A DNA stretch of 40,655 nt from Patescibacteria group bacterium (GTDB taxonomy: Bacteria; Patescibacteriota; UBA1384; 2-12-FULL-50-11), in the NCBI GenBank assembly GCA_022843855.1, contig JALHMV010000007.1, positions 1 to 40,655 on the forward strand, written 5' to 3'. Shown one piece after another: positions 32,506 to 40,580 of the stretch. The notes beneath the pieces were generated by a model, which was not told the origin of the DNA, searched no databases, and was given only the letters and a program-made list of their open reading frames with translations. Each line of letters opens with the position of its first letter. Within the stretch, counting starts at the first letter, position 1. A program made the translations under genes and the position numbers.

Positions 32506-34250
32506 TGACTTGCTTCGATGTCCCAGTGCCACGCTGGCGGCAGACCGTCGGCAACTCGTCGCTTCGTCTCACGTGAGAGTCGCAAACACAGCACCTTGAT
32601 TACTGCCTGGTGTTCGCCCCGACCGATGGGACGGAAGATCGTTTCGGCTAGTTGGGCTCCGGGAATCGCCTCGGCAAGTAACTGTCGGACGTGATCTACC
32701 TGTTTAGAGAGCGTAACTTCGGCGCCGCTGCCAACAACAGCGGCCGAGACAGTAAACGGCGGCACCTTCGAGCGTTTTCGGTCGGTTAGCTCTTGGGTAA
32801 AAAACGATCGTACATTGCCAGCCATCGCTGACCAGACCAGATCGTCAGGAAAAAACGTTTGAACGATGAGCTTGGTTTCTCTTCCGGTTTGCGAGCGGAC
32901 CAACCGCAGTAGCGACCAGCGGTCATCGGGTTCGAGGCCTGTAATCAACCGGTCAACGCTCGCGCACGCAACAACATCAAAGCTCTGAGGAGGAAGAGCG
33001 GTAATTTTTTCGGTAGCAACAACAATTTCGGAGGGTGTAAACTCGGGTTGATCACTGCTGAAGACCGTGACGCTCTTTTCCGGCACACCGCGTCGCAGCT
33101 CGGACGCGACGCGCGCTACACCTTCTCCGACCAAAACAAGATTACTACTTCGGCACGCTGCACAGTGCGCTGGACGAGAAACCGCATATCCGCACCGACG
33201 ACAATTGACCGCACCCACTTCAACAAGGAGTGTTGCGCGGCACTCGGGACAACGAACAAGCGTAGCGCAGTTACGGCAGAAGAGAGCTGTTGCCCACCCG
33301 CGAGCCAACGCGATAACAAGCACCCGTCGCCCTTGCGAAGCTGCGGCACTAATCTCAGAGACAAAGCTTGGGACGAGCACGGCTGGATTACCAGTTCGAC
33401 TGATTAGAGTTACCGGTTGTCGGGGCGGGTCAAACGTAGCATTTAACGCTATTTCCTTGCGCTGAATGGATATGACATCTCTCATACCTGGAATCGCATC
33501 AGCCAGCACGAGGGAAAGATGCTCGTAACGAGCACGAATGCGAGCGACGGTCGCACTCGTCAAAAACGGACGCGTGCGCTGCTTGTGTGCAAAATGGGAC
33601 GCGTCGTCGACAACAATCACGTCAGCCGCTCGAAGCGGGAAGAATAGCCCGGCAGGAGTGGTGATTATCACGACTGGACCGAGCGCCACCACCTCACTGA
33701 AACGTCGACGGAAGCGAACAGTGTCGTCGTGAAGCAGCGTCGAAGCACCCGCTTTCTTAAAATAGTGATGCACCGCCCGCGCAAAAGCCTGCTGGCTACA
33801 CACGATCAACATCACCTGGCCAGCCGTAAGCTTCTTGAAGATCTCACTGTACGCACGTAGCCGGTGGTGAAGTGGTGCTTGGACAAACACCGGTCGTTCA
33901 CCCTGTTGCCTGCTTGTTTGTGGACGCTCTATGGGGAGGAGACGAAGGGCGTGAAACGCTACCTCAGCCATACTCGCACCGTAGTGAGCCGCTATTTCTC
34001 GCATCACCGTAATTTCTTCTTCGGTAAGGTGCCGGTCACGCTCGATGGTCGCAATCTCCCGTATCTTCCCTTTTAGTTCAGAACGAACTGCCCGCTTTAA
34101 ACCAACCACCGTTGCTCGCACAATGCGCCGGCGAAGCGGGACGGTGACTAGACTTCCACTCCTGATATACGGTACGATTGCCGCAGGAACAGCGTACGTC
34201 AACTCTTCGACATTCGTTCGTTGCTTAACGATGACGTCCGCGTAGAGCAT
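32502..34250 (-). CDS. priA: PriA-like primosomal protein, ATPase motifs lost
   Basis: A 582-aa protein; typical PriA is about 730 aa. The N-terminal 3' DNA-end-binding domain (YADVIVKQ ... LTYAVPAAIVPYIRSGSLVTVPLRRR) and the eight-cysteine zinc region (CRNC, CPEC, CRRC, CAAC) that splits the helicase core are present, as is the C-terminal domain. No Walker A GxTGSGKTE is found; the matching part is LTAGQVMLIVCSQ. The DEEH box reads VVDDASHF. It should be unable to hydrolyse ATP but may still bind forks and load the helicase, as proposed for other ATPase-less PriA proteins. A GAGG site precedes the ATG. Divergent from der. Confidence 0.85.
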   Translation of the reverse strand: MLYADVIVKQRTNVEELTYAVPAAIVPYIRSGSLVTVPLRRRIVRATVVGLKRAVRSELKGKIREIATIERDRHLTEEEITVMREIAAHYGASMAEVAFHALRLLPIERPQTSRQQGERPVFVQAPLHHRLRAYSEIFKKLTAGQVMLIVCSQQAFARAVHHYFKKAGASTLLHDDTVRFRRRFSEVVALGPVVIITTPAGLFFPLRAADVIVVDDASHFAHKQRTRPFLTSATVARIRARYEHLSLVLADAIPGMRDVISIQRKEIALNATFDPPRQPVTLISRTGNPAVLVPSFVSEISAAASQGRRVLVIALARGWATALFCRNCATLVRCPECRATLLVEVGAVNCRRCGYAVSRPAHCAACRSSNLVLVGEGVARVASELRRGVPEKSVTVFSSDQPEFTPSEIVVATEKITALPPQSFDVVACASVDRLITGLEPDDRWSLLRLVRSQTGRETKLIVQTFFPDDLVWSAMAGNVRSFFTQELTDRKRSKVPPFTVSAAVVGSGAEVTLSKQVDHVRQLLAEAIPGAQLAETIFRPIGRGEHQAVIKVLCLRLSRETKRRVADGLPPAWHWDIEASQ

Positions 34251-34265
34251 TGTTGCCTCATCATA

Positions 34266-35375
34266 ATGATTACCACCTCCAACACAACCTCCAGTACCGG
34301 TTTGCCGCTTGTGGCGTTAATCGGACCAACCAACGCCGGGAAATCGACGCTTTTTAACAGACTTACCGGCTCGTGGCAGGCCGTGACCGCCAAAGAAGTC
34401 TCCACGACCCGAGACCGGATCTACGGTGAAGTTGAGTGGCAGGGGAACCGGTTTTCACTTGTGGACTGCGGCGGGTTAGCCGCTGACGACAGCGAACTGT
34501 ATCAACAAATACACGCCCAAATGCTTCGAGCAGTCGAGGAAGCGGACATCGTTCTCTTTGTCTTTGACGCCACTCTCGGTCTTGAGCCGCACGATCTTCA
34601 ATTTGTTAATCGACTCCGCGCTAAAAAGACTGTCTGGCTCATTGCCAATAAAGTCGACTCGCAAAAACGATTTGACACACTTTCGACCTATGACTACCTC
34701 AAACTGCCAAGCTACCCTGTCTCAGCCTCCACCGGTAAGGGTGTCGGCGACATGCTCGAAGCGCTAACCGAAGCGCTCCCGCCATCATCGGTCGAGAAGT
34801 CAACAACCCCGATCATTGCTCTAGTTGGTCGCCCAAACGTTGGTAAGTCAACGCTTCTCAATGCCCTCACAAAAACAACTAGGGCGGTGGTCAGCCCCGT
34901 TGCCGGCACCACACGTGACATCGTCACTGGCTCGATTACTATCGACGGCGCCGAGTACTTACTCGCCGATACTGCCGGCGTACGACGTCGGGGCCGCATC
35001 GAGCTGGGGCCAGAGTCGTTCAGCGTTAAACGAACGCTCGCCGCTATTTCGCAAGCAAGTATCGTACTCGTTCTGTTGGACGCGACCGAAGGGACGACAC
35101 GCGGTGATCTTCACTTGATTTACTACGCCAAAGCACTCGAAAAACCGATCCTCCTGGTTCTCAATAAGATCGATCTTGTTCCTGCTAAGCAGGTTCCTTT
35201 CTACCGCTATCTCAACAAGTTTCCGCACGTCGCAATTTCAGCTAAGGAAAGTACCCACATTACCGATATTCTTGACTGGATCCGCGAGACCGCGCCCGGC
35301 TTGTCTAATACGTCGGCGAAGCAATTGCCCGGAAGCTCGACTGCGGGTACAGAACGAGCGCCGAGCGGCCAATAA
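34266..35375 (+). CDS. der: Ribosome-assembly GTPase Der (EngA) without the KH domain
   Basis: A tandem GTPase needed for 50S maturation. G-domain 1: GPTNAGKST, DCGG, NKVD. G-domain 2: GRPNVGKST, DTAGVRRRG, NKID and SAKE. After the second G domain (about residue 340) only an unstructured tail (LSNTSAKQLPGSSTAG) remains; the C-terminal KH-like domain of about 80 residues is absent. The 369-aa product compares with about 435 in the family. The last 71 nt overlap the end of lepB on the other strand. The ATG at 34266 was chosen because the family start GLPLVALIG follows shortly after. Confidence 0.92.
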   Translation: MITTSNTTSSTGLPLVALIGPTNAGKSTLFNRLTGSWQAVTAKEVSTTRDRIYGEVEWQGNRFSLVDCGGLAADDSELYQQIHAQMLRAVEEADIVLFVFDATLGLEPHDLQFVNRLRAKKTVWLIANKVDSQKRFDTLSTYDYLKLPSYPVSASTGKGVGDMLEALTEALPPSSVEKSTTPIIALVGRPNVGKSTLLNALTKTTRAVVSPVAGTTRDIVTGSITIDGAEYLLADTAGVRRRGRIELGPESFSVKRTLAAISQASIVLVLLDATEGTTRGDLHLIYYAKALEKPILLVLNKIDLVPAKQVPFYRYLNKFPHVAISAKESTHITDILDWIRETAPGLSNTSAKQLPGSSTAGTERAPSGQ

Positions 35376-35850
35376 TAAAGCGTCGATCGAGCGGGCCCCA
35401 TTCACGGGAGTCCGAAGAATGTGCCCGGTTGTCGCCTAAAACAAAGTACTGATGGTCTGTAAGAGTAATACTGTAGTTCAACTCAGGCTTCCCGTCGACG
35501 TAGGTCTTCGCTCCTGTTGCAACGTAGTCTTCTTTGAGGACCTTACCGTCGATTGAAACAACGCCGTCTTTAATCTCAACTTGCTCACCCGGCAAACCAA
35601 CGACACGCTTAATGTAGTTGTACCGGACATCACGAGGGTAGCGAAAGACAACAACGTCGCCGCGCTCCGGCGACTTTAATTTGTAGCTTACTTTTTCGAT
35701 AAACAAATATTCGCCGTTGTGAAAATTACTCTCCATACTTGAGCCCTCAACAACGAATGGCTGAAAAACGAATGTGCGGATAATGATGGCGGAAAGAAAG
35801 ACAATCGCCACCACTTTTACAACCTCAATAAGACCGGCAAAGCGTTTCAT
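35305..35850 (-). CDS. lepB: Signal peptidase I
   Basis: Cleaves signal peptides at the outer face of the membrane. The 181-aa product has one N-terminal membrane helix, the catalytic Ser38 in VVEGSSME, the general-base Lys81 in YIKRVVGLPGE, and the family box GDNRAHSSDSR. The frame extends to 35943, but the ATG at 35850 lies 10 nt after TACAAT (complement of 35861-35866) and gives a normal N-terminus MKRFAGLIEVVK. Its 3' end overlaps der by 71 nt. Confidence 0.94.
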   Translation of the reverse strand: MKRFAGLIEVVKVVAIVFLSAIIIRTFVFQPFVVEGSSMESNFHNGEYLFIEKVSYKLKSPERGDVVVFRYPRDVRYNYIKRVVGLPGEQVEIKDGVVSIDGKVLKEDYVATGAKTYVDGKPELNYSITLTDHQYFVLGDNRAHSSDSREWGPLDRRFIIGRSALVLYPQSSFRAIASPTY

Positions 35851-35909
35851 TACTCTAGGCATTGTAGATAATTGTTTACCGACAAGAAATAGTGTGGTTG
35901 CTACTGGAC

Positions 35910-35923
35910 GCGGTTTAAACCGC
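35910..35923. promoter_or_regulatory. 14-bp palindrome in the lepB/small-gene spacer
   Basis: GCGGTTTAAACCGC is a perfect palindrome lying between the divergent lepB and 61-aa gene. It could be an operator; nothing else supports this. Confidence 0.25.
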
Positions 35924-35960
35924 ACACTCTCCTTCATTAGCAAGATGGGGAGAGTTTTTA

Positions 35961-36146
35961 ATGAGCACTAGGGTTCTGGGAAGCAACGAACTTCTGTCAG
36001 GAGCAGATGCTGATGAGCAGCTGCTCGCGGCCGTCACAGAACTCTTGTACGCCCACAATATCACAACGGTCGAACAAATAAATGAAATATCTCACGTCAT
36101 TAGTAGCGCAGGTTTTCCTCGACGTTCAGCAGCGCGGCGACAATAA
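35961..36146 (+). CDS. Hypothetical protein, 61 aa
   Basis: A short frame with a GGGGAGAG ribosome site 6 nt before the ATG. The product MSTRVLGSNELLSGADADEQ continues as a helical, acidic peptide (LLAAVTELLYAHNITTVEQINEI) and ends basic (RRSAARRQ). No family is recognised. Divergent from lepB. Confidence 0.5.
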   Translation: MSTRVLGSNELLSGADADEQLLAAVTELLYAHNITTVEQINEISHVISSAGFPRRSAARRQ

Positions 36147-36885
36147 TTTGTTGTCTCGCTGTGGGTCGTTGAGTCCCTTTACATGTAGGTAGATAAAAGA
36201 AATCACCCCCGCACTGCCTCTGCGAGGGATCATCCTATCTGATTGCCAGAATCGGCCTCTAGCTCATCAAGTTTGCGGCCTTCAGAGCCCGATTGTGCAA
36301 ACCGGTTTGTCGGACCGGAGCGGTATTTGCCCCAGATGAGGCTACGGACCCCTTAGCACACCGCTCTACTCACCGTCTCACGACACCCAAGGGATAGTTG
36401 GACGTTTCGCTGATATGCCTATCAACGCTTCGCTAATTTGACACTAGGGGTACTCAAAAATTGGGACAAGTAGGTCACTTAGTCTCCTTTCCTCTTACAC
36501 CCCCTAATACAGGGTCTTGCCGTCAGCATACGCTGTCGTTATGAGAAATCAATAATCTGCCTACACTTATAAGGGCTGAACGGCCAAGTACATTCGTATC
36601 CGTGAGGGTTTTAAGGCGTTCCACTTACAAAACGTCTTCCAAGCGTTCACTGCCGCCACCTTGGTGGTGATTGCCTACCAGGCAAACAAATCCAGGCTCT
36701 GGCCAACAGGCCCACGAAGTGACGTAGCTACTGAGCTGAGAGAATAACCGCTCTGCAGTTTTGGTTCTTATCAGTAGTTAATAACGATTACGGATACGAC
36801 CGGAGGTAATCACCTTAAAGGGGCCTGGTTCTCTATGGAGCGGGAGGGATTTATAACCCCGAACTAAAAGCGAACCAAAAAGTGC
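36147..36885. other. Gene-poor stretch of 740 nt
   Basis: No frame longer than about 40 codons with a start and ribosome site. Minus-strand fragments such as VNAWKTFCKWNALKPSRIR (near 36650-36580) are protein-like but broken by stops and frame changes, which may indicate a decayed gene. No terminator or promoter pair could be fitted. Confidence 0.4.
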
Positions 36886-36948
36886 ATCGTGTCGTGTTTG
36901 ACACGATATTTGACAATCGTGTCACAAATTGAGATAAATGACACGATG
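36886..36948 (+). promoter_or_regulatory. Fic promoter with a four-half-site operator
   Basis: TTGACA (36910-36915), 17 nt, GATAAA (36933-36938), 7 nt, ATG at 36946. Half-sites of ATCGTGTC/GACACGAT occur at 36886-36893, 36900-36907, 36916-36923 and 36940-36947, as two inverted pairs. The last overlaps the start codon. Dimer binding would cover both -35 and -10. Confidence 0.8.
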
Positions 36949-38034
36949 TCAATATTAAAGCATACGTTCCCCCCAGATATATCTAGCCTTTTTGATCAAG
37001 AGCTTGCAAACCAGCTGGCGGAGGCCCAAGGGGCTATTAGTAGTCTCAATCAGCTCATACTGTTACTGCCTAACCCCCGGCTGTTGATGAGGCCGATATT
37101 AGCAAAGGAGGCTGAGGCCAGCTCGCAGTTAGAGGGAACACAAGCGTCCCTTGAGGATGCGTATAAAATTGATCTCGCCGACCAAAGTCCCGAAAAGAGA
37201 AATGACGCAATTGAATTAAGAAATTATGAGCAGGCCATGCTTCTCGGCTTAGATCTCGTTGAAAAAAACACGCTAAATAACTCTACAATAAAGCACATCC
37301 ATAAAAGGCTACTTCAGGACGTGCGAGGTAAGAAGAAAGATCCGGGAAAGTATAGGGATGACGATGTGTGGATCGGTGCAGAAGGTACATCGAAGGGTGA
37401 AGCCAGATACTGCCCCCCGGATCCTACTCACGTTCCAGCATTAATGGATGAATTGGAGAGATTTTATAAAGGGCGCGGACCCCTCAATCCTATTATTGCT
37501 TCCGGTATCATTCATCACCGTTTTGAGGCGATTCACCCTTTCAAGGATGGCAATGGTCGCACGGGACGGTTAATTATCCCACTCTATCTGGTTGACCAAA
37601 AGCTGCTTAAACTCCCTGTTTTTTACATAAGTGGCTACTTCGACAAAGATAAAGCCACTTATATGGATAAACTGTCGGGAGTTGATCAGAACGAAGACTG
37701 GTACTCCTGGCTACTTTATTACCTAAAAGGGATAGAGGTACAGGCGAAGCAAACATTGGAAGTTGGTATTAAAATCAAGGAACTCTTTGACGAATGTAGG
37801 AGCAAGATAGGGAATGAGCGGGCGCATTTAGGCTTAGTCAAGGTTCTTGAATATGCATTTACTAAACTCATGGTTACTGCGCCAATGATTGTAAGAGACC
37901 TAGAGTTGGATAAGAAAACCGCTCACCGCTACTTAACCATTCTCGTAAAGCACGAGGTGTTAGATCGGGCAGGAATCTATAAGAAACAGCGACTTTTCAT
38001 CAATGGGAAGCTATTAAGCGTCCTAAGGAGTATT
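36946..38034 (+). CDS. Fic-family protein (Fic_N, Fic core, C-terminal winged helix)
   Basis: A probable AMP-transferase, 362 aa. The N-terminal part carries the inhibitory helix motif SSQLEG (59-64) that normally blocks the ATP site. The core has the signature HPFKDGNGRTGR (197-208) with catalytic His. The C-terminal 80 residues look like a winged helix (TAPMIVRDLELDKKTAHRYLTILVKHEVLDR), which could bind the half-site array at its own promoter. The DNA is visibly more AT-rich than its neighbours and flanked by gene-poor sequence, suggesting acquisition. The frame opens at 36889, but the promoter fixes the start at 36946. The target protein is unknown. Confidence 0.92.
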
Positions 38035-38142
38035 TAACTCTAAAGAGCCTTGTTTCTCTTTATGCGTTCAAATGAAAGCGTATTTATACATAGATCGTAC
38101 AATCCCCAAAAACCCGGTAGGTGTATACTAAGGTCGAATCAA

Positions 38143-38352
38143 CTAACGACCTGTGATCAGGTCATTCAGAGACTCTACTCCTCTTTCGGCGAGGAGGGTG
38201 TCAAGATGCATATCGGAACGGACATTGAAATCTATTCCGTATTGCTTCTCAACGGTACCGACGTGCGTATCTCCGCGCTTCTCACGAAGCGGGCCGGTTT
38301 CGTTACGGGAACGATAACCACGCATGCCGGGTGCATCATTATGATGGGACAT
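38143..38352 (-). CDS. Small conserved CPR-type protein, 69 aa
   Basis: The ATG at 38352 has a GAGGT site 7 nt upstream. The product ends THVGTVEKQYGIDFNVRSDM then HLDTLLAERGVESLNDLI, a pattern I associate with short uncharacterised CPR proteins; the function is unknown. The longer plus-strand frame over the same DNA (38050-38415) has no such features. The upstream extension to a TTG at 38412 is less likely than the chosen start. Confidence 0.6.
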   Translation of the reverse strand: MSHHNDAPGMRGYRSRNETGPLREKRGDTHVGTVEKQYGIDFNVRSDMHLDTLLAERGVESLNDLITGR

Positions 38353-38537
38353 AAGATGTACCTCATGCTTACGAAGAGACCGACATATCTCCCGGTTGCT
38401 CAAAGCAACCAATGAGACTTACTAGCGGGATAATATGCTTGCCTCAGTGCACCTACCGGGTTTTTAAGGATCGCATCCGCACACATCAAAAGTTCGAACT
38501 GGTTGGGATATGGTCAACCCAAATCCACTACTGGGAG

Positions 38538-38610
38538 TGGTCGCTAGTGGACTTGAACCACTGACCCCTACAGTGTGAATGTAGTGCTCTACCAGCTGAG
38601 CTAAGCGACC
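38538..38610 (-). tRNA. tRNA-Val (CAC)
   Basis: A complete 73-nt cloverleaf on the minus strand: acceptor GGTCGCT/AGCGACC, D arm GCTC/GAGC, anticodon stem CTACA/TGTAG with loop TTCACAC giving CAC, T arm AGTGG/CCACT with TTCAAGT. The CCA is not encoded. Confidence 0.95.
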
Positions 38611-38657
38611 TTATCAGGTATTGTACCGTCCGTAGCCACAGAAGTCACCAGGTTCGA

Positions 38658-38686
38658 TTGACCTCTGATCGGATCCGTGCGATAGT
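38658..38686 (+). promoter_or_regulatory. Promoter of the lgt-like gene
   Basis: TTGACC (38658-38663), 17 nt, GATAGT (38681-38686). The start site would lie about 9 nt before the ATG at 38703, a very short leader. Confidence 0.65.
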
Positions 38687-38702
38687 TGAAGCCGAAATTG
38701 GG

Positions 38703-39461
38703 ATGTACCCAGTATTATTTTCGATCGGAAAATTTAAGCTCTACTCGTTCGGCGCTTTTATCGCGCTCGGAACGCTTTTTTCTGGACTGTTTCTGTACTG
38801 GGCCGCGAGAGTTCGTCGACTACCAACCGCACCGCTCTTCGATCTCGTTCTCTATACGCTGCTCGGAGGACTTGTCGGCGCCCGGATCGGCTACTACTTC
38901 CTCTATCACGAACAGTTTCAGAGCTTCTGGCAAATCTTCTACTTTTGGCAGGGCGGCCTAACCGCGCTACCCGGCATCCTGACCGGATTTGCCGTTTTCC
39001 TTTTCAGCCTTAAACGAGAAAATCTCCCCGTCTGGCCGCTTGTCGATATCGGCGCTATCGGCTTCCTGATCGGTTGGGCTGTCGGCAAGTTTGGCTGTCA
39101 GCTCTCGCTCTGCACACCAGGGCAGACCGGATCATTCCTAACGATTAACGGCACCTATCCAGTCGACCTTTTGAGCGGAGTTGTCGGATTAATTATTGCG
39201 GGCGTCTGTTTTTACATCTGGCAGAATAAAAAACTTCGAGACGGTGTTGTGTTCTTTTTGGCCACCGAGGCGCTCTTCCTCAGCGAACTGCTACTGAAGA
39301 CGCTCAAAGCGGATTTTGGCGAAAGCTACACCCGACTCGAAGCCGTATCTCATTTACTGATCGTCGTTGGAACTTACGTTGTTTTCCTGAGACTTCACGG
39401 ACCAGCTCTTCGGGAAGGCGAGGTCCTCAACCGATTGAAGCGGCTCATTCGCCGCTCCTAA
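38703..39461 (+). CDS. Lgt-like membrane protein, catalytic residues altered
   Basis: A 252-aa polytopic membrane protein matching prolipoprotein diacylglyceryl transferase over its length: FSIGKFKLYSFGAFIALG at the start, GGLVGARIGYYFLYH, FWQGGLTALPGILTG, GWAVGKFGCQLSLCTPG. In E. coli Lgt the corresponding blocks read GGMSFHGGLIG and GRIGNFINGE; the essential His103, Arg143 and Asn146 align by eye with Leu, Lys and Cys. It may be a divergent transferase or have another lipid role. The frame opens at a TTG inside the -35 box; the ATG at 38703 is preferred. A T-run follows the stop at 39466-39472. Confidence 0.75.
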   Translation: MYPVLFSIGKFKLYSFGAFIALGTLFSGLFLYWAARVRRLPTAPLFDLVLYTLLGGLVGARIGYYFLYHEQFQSFWQIFYFWQGGLTALPGILTGFAVFLFSLKRENLPVWPLVDIGAIGFLIGWAVGKFGCQLSLCTPGQTGSFLTINGTYPVDLLSGVVGLIIAGVCFYIWQNKKLRDGVVFFLATEALFLSELLLKTLKADFGESYTRLEAVSHLLIVVGTYVVFLRLHGPALREGEVLNRLKRLIRRS

Positions 39462-39490
39462 ATCGGTTTTTTCAGTTGTAGGTAAAATCT

Positions 39491-39856
39491 TTACTTTGTT
39501 TTTTCGAGGGCGGCCTTAACCTGGTTCACAACCGAGGCAAACTGCTCCGGCGCTTTGGCAGACATCTCGGAAAGAACTTTTCGGTTGAGATTTAGTCCGG
39601 ACTTATCAAGACCGTTGATGAAGACGCTGTAACTAAGATCGTGAGCACGAACAGCGGCGTTAAGCTGAACAATCCACAGACGACGAAAGTCGCGCTTTTT
39701 GTTACGACGATCTCGATACGCGAACTGACCAGCTTTAATCACGGCCTGTTTGGCGTGTCGGAAAATGTTTTTTCGACCGAGCTTGTAGCCTTTCGCTAGC
39801 CCAAAAATCTTCTTATGTCGTTTGCGAGCCTGAAGGCCGCGTTTTACTCGTGCCAT
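39491..39856 (-). CDS. rplT: Ribosomal protein bL20
   Basis: A 121-aa 23S rRNA-binding assembly protein. Typical basic start [20 protein letters not shown], then [37 protein letters not shown] and [15 protein letters not shown]. The ATG directly follows the rpmI stop (TAAATG), so translation is coupled. In other bacteria L20 represses this operon; no such RNA structure could be shown here. Confidence 0.97.
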   Translation of the reverse strand: MARVKRGLQARKRHKKIFGLAKGYKLGRKNIFRHAKQAVIKAGQFAYRDRRNKKRDFRRLWIVQLNAAVRAHDLSYSVFINGLDKSGLNLNRKVLSEMSAKAPEQFASVVNQVKAALEKTK

Positions 39857-40048
39857 TTAGATAAACCTCTTAATCTTTTTAGCGATCGTTCGGGTCGTTG
39901 TCTGGCTTTGTGCGGAGTTTTGTAGGCTGCGCGTCGATTTGAACCGAGCACGATGCTGGTTGGACTGTTTGCGCAGACGGAGCAGTTTGTCGGCGGTGAG
40001 ACCGATGACGCGCTTGCGAATTGTTTTACGGGTTTTAATTTTTGGCAT
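39857..40048 (-). CDS. rpmI: Ribosomal protein bL35
   Basis: A 63-aa basic ribosomal protein, MPKIKTRKTIRKRVIGLTAD, with helical LRLRKQSNQHRARFKSTRSL. It starts 1 nt after the infC stop and lacks its own ribosome site. The family pattern (MPKxKTxKxxxKR) is clear, the C-terminus is more divergent. Confidence 0.92.
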   Translation of the reverse strand: MPKIKTRKTIRKRVIGLTADKLLRLRKQSNQHRARFKSTRSLQNSAQSQTTTRTIAKKIKRFI

Positions 40049-40049
40049 C

Positions 40050-40580
40050 TTATTTTTTTGCTTTTAGAATAACGTGGACTCTGTTACCGAGATGGACGAC
40101 CGGCTGCTCAACGACTGCATCAGTAGCGATGCGAAACTCTTCGAGAATTTGCTTTGCCTTATCGGGAAAAACGTTCTCTCGGCCGCGCAGGACGATCATA
40201 ACCTTGATGAAGTGACCTTCATCCATAAACTCACGAGCACGCTTAGCCTTGGTTTCGATATCGTGTGAACCAATCCGAAAACTTAACCGCACTTCTTTCA
40301 GTTGTGGGTTTTTAGCGGATTTGGCCGATTGACGCGCTTTCTTTTCCTGCTCGTAGCGAAACTTGTTGTAATCAAGCAACTTCGCTACTGGCGGAACAGC
40401 CTTTGGCGCGATCTCGACAAGATCAAATCCCGACTCGCGCGCCATACGGAGCGCTTCTTGAGTCGAAACTGTTCCCTGCGATTCGCCATCGTTTAAGATG
40501 AGGTGAACCTGTGGAACGCGAATTTCGTGGTTGATACGGTGCTCTCGGTCGTTCAGGTTAGGCTCCTGCCTCAAAAGCAC
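40050..40580 (-). CDS. infC: Translation initiation factor IF-3
   Basis: Binds the 30S subunit and checks start codons. The 176-aa frame contains RINHEIRVPQVHLI, DLVEIAPKAVPPVAKLLDYNKFRYEQEKK (the N-domain and linker) and the C-domain LKEVRLSFRIGSHDIETKAKRA and FIKVMIVLRGRE. No ATG is available at the 5' end. The frame given begins at GTG (40580). A CTG at 40556 has AGGAG 6 nt upstream and is a rival start; ATT occurs three codons before the GTG. Rare start codons on infC are a known self-regulation device in E. coli. A CCGAAA/TTTCGG hairpin precedes the GTG. Operon infC-rpmI-rplT. Confidence 0.95.
   Translation of the reverse strand: MLLRQEPNLNDREHRINHEIRVPQVHLILNDGESQGTVSTQEALRMARESGFDLVEIAPKAVPPVAKLLDYNKFRYEQEKKARQSAKSAKNPQLKEVRLSFRIGSHDIETKAKRAREFMDEGHFIKVMIVLRGRENVFPDKAKQILEEFRIATDAVVEQPVVHLGNRVHVILKAKK

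Noticed and set aside
36481-36500. RNase P P4-like string GAGGAAAGGA on the minus strand
   Set aside because: The match is short, and the rest of the conserved core, including the 3' P4 strand, is absent at the expected distance.
38050-38415. A 121-aa plus-strand frame after fic
   Set aside because: No ribosome site or family. It is antisense to the 69-aa minus-strand gene, which has a GAGGT site and a familiar sequence pattern.
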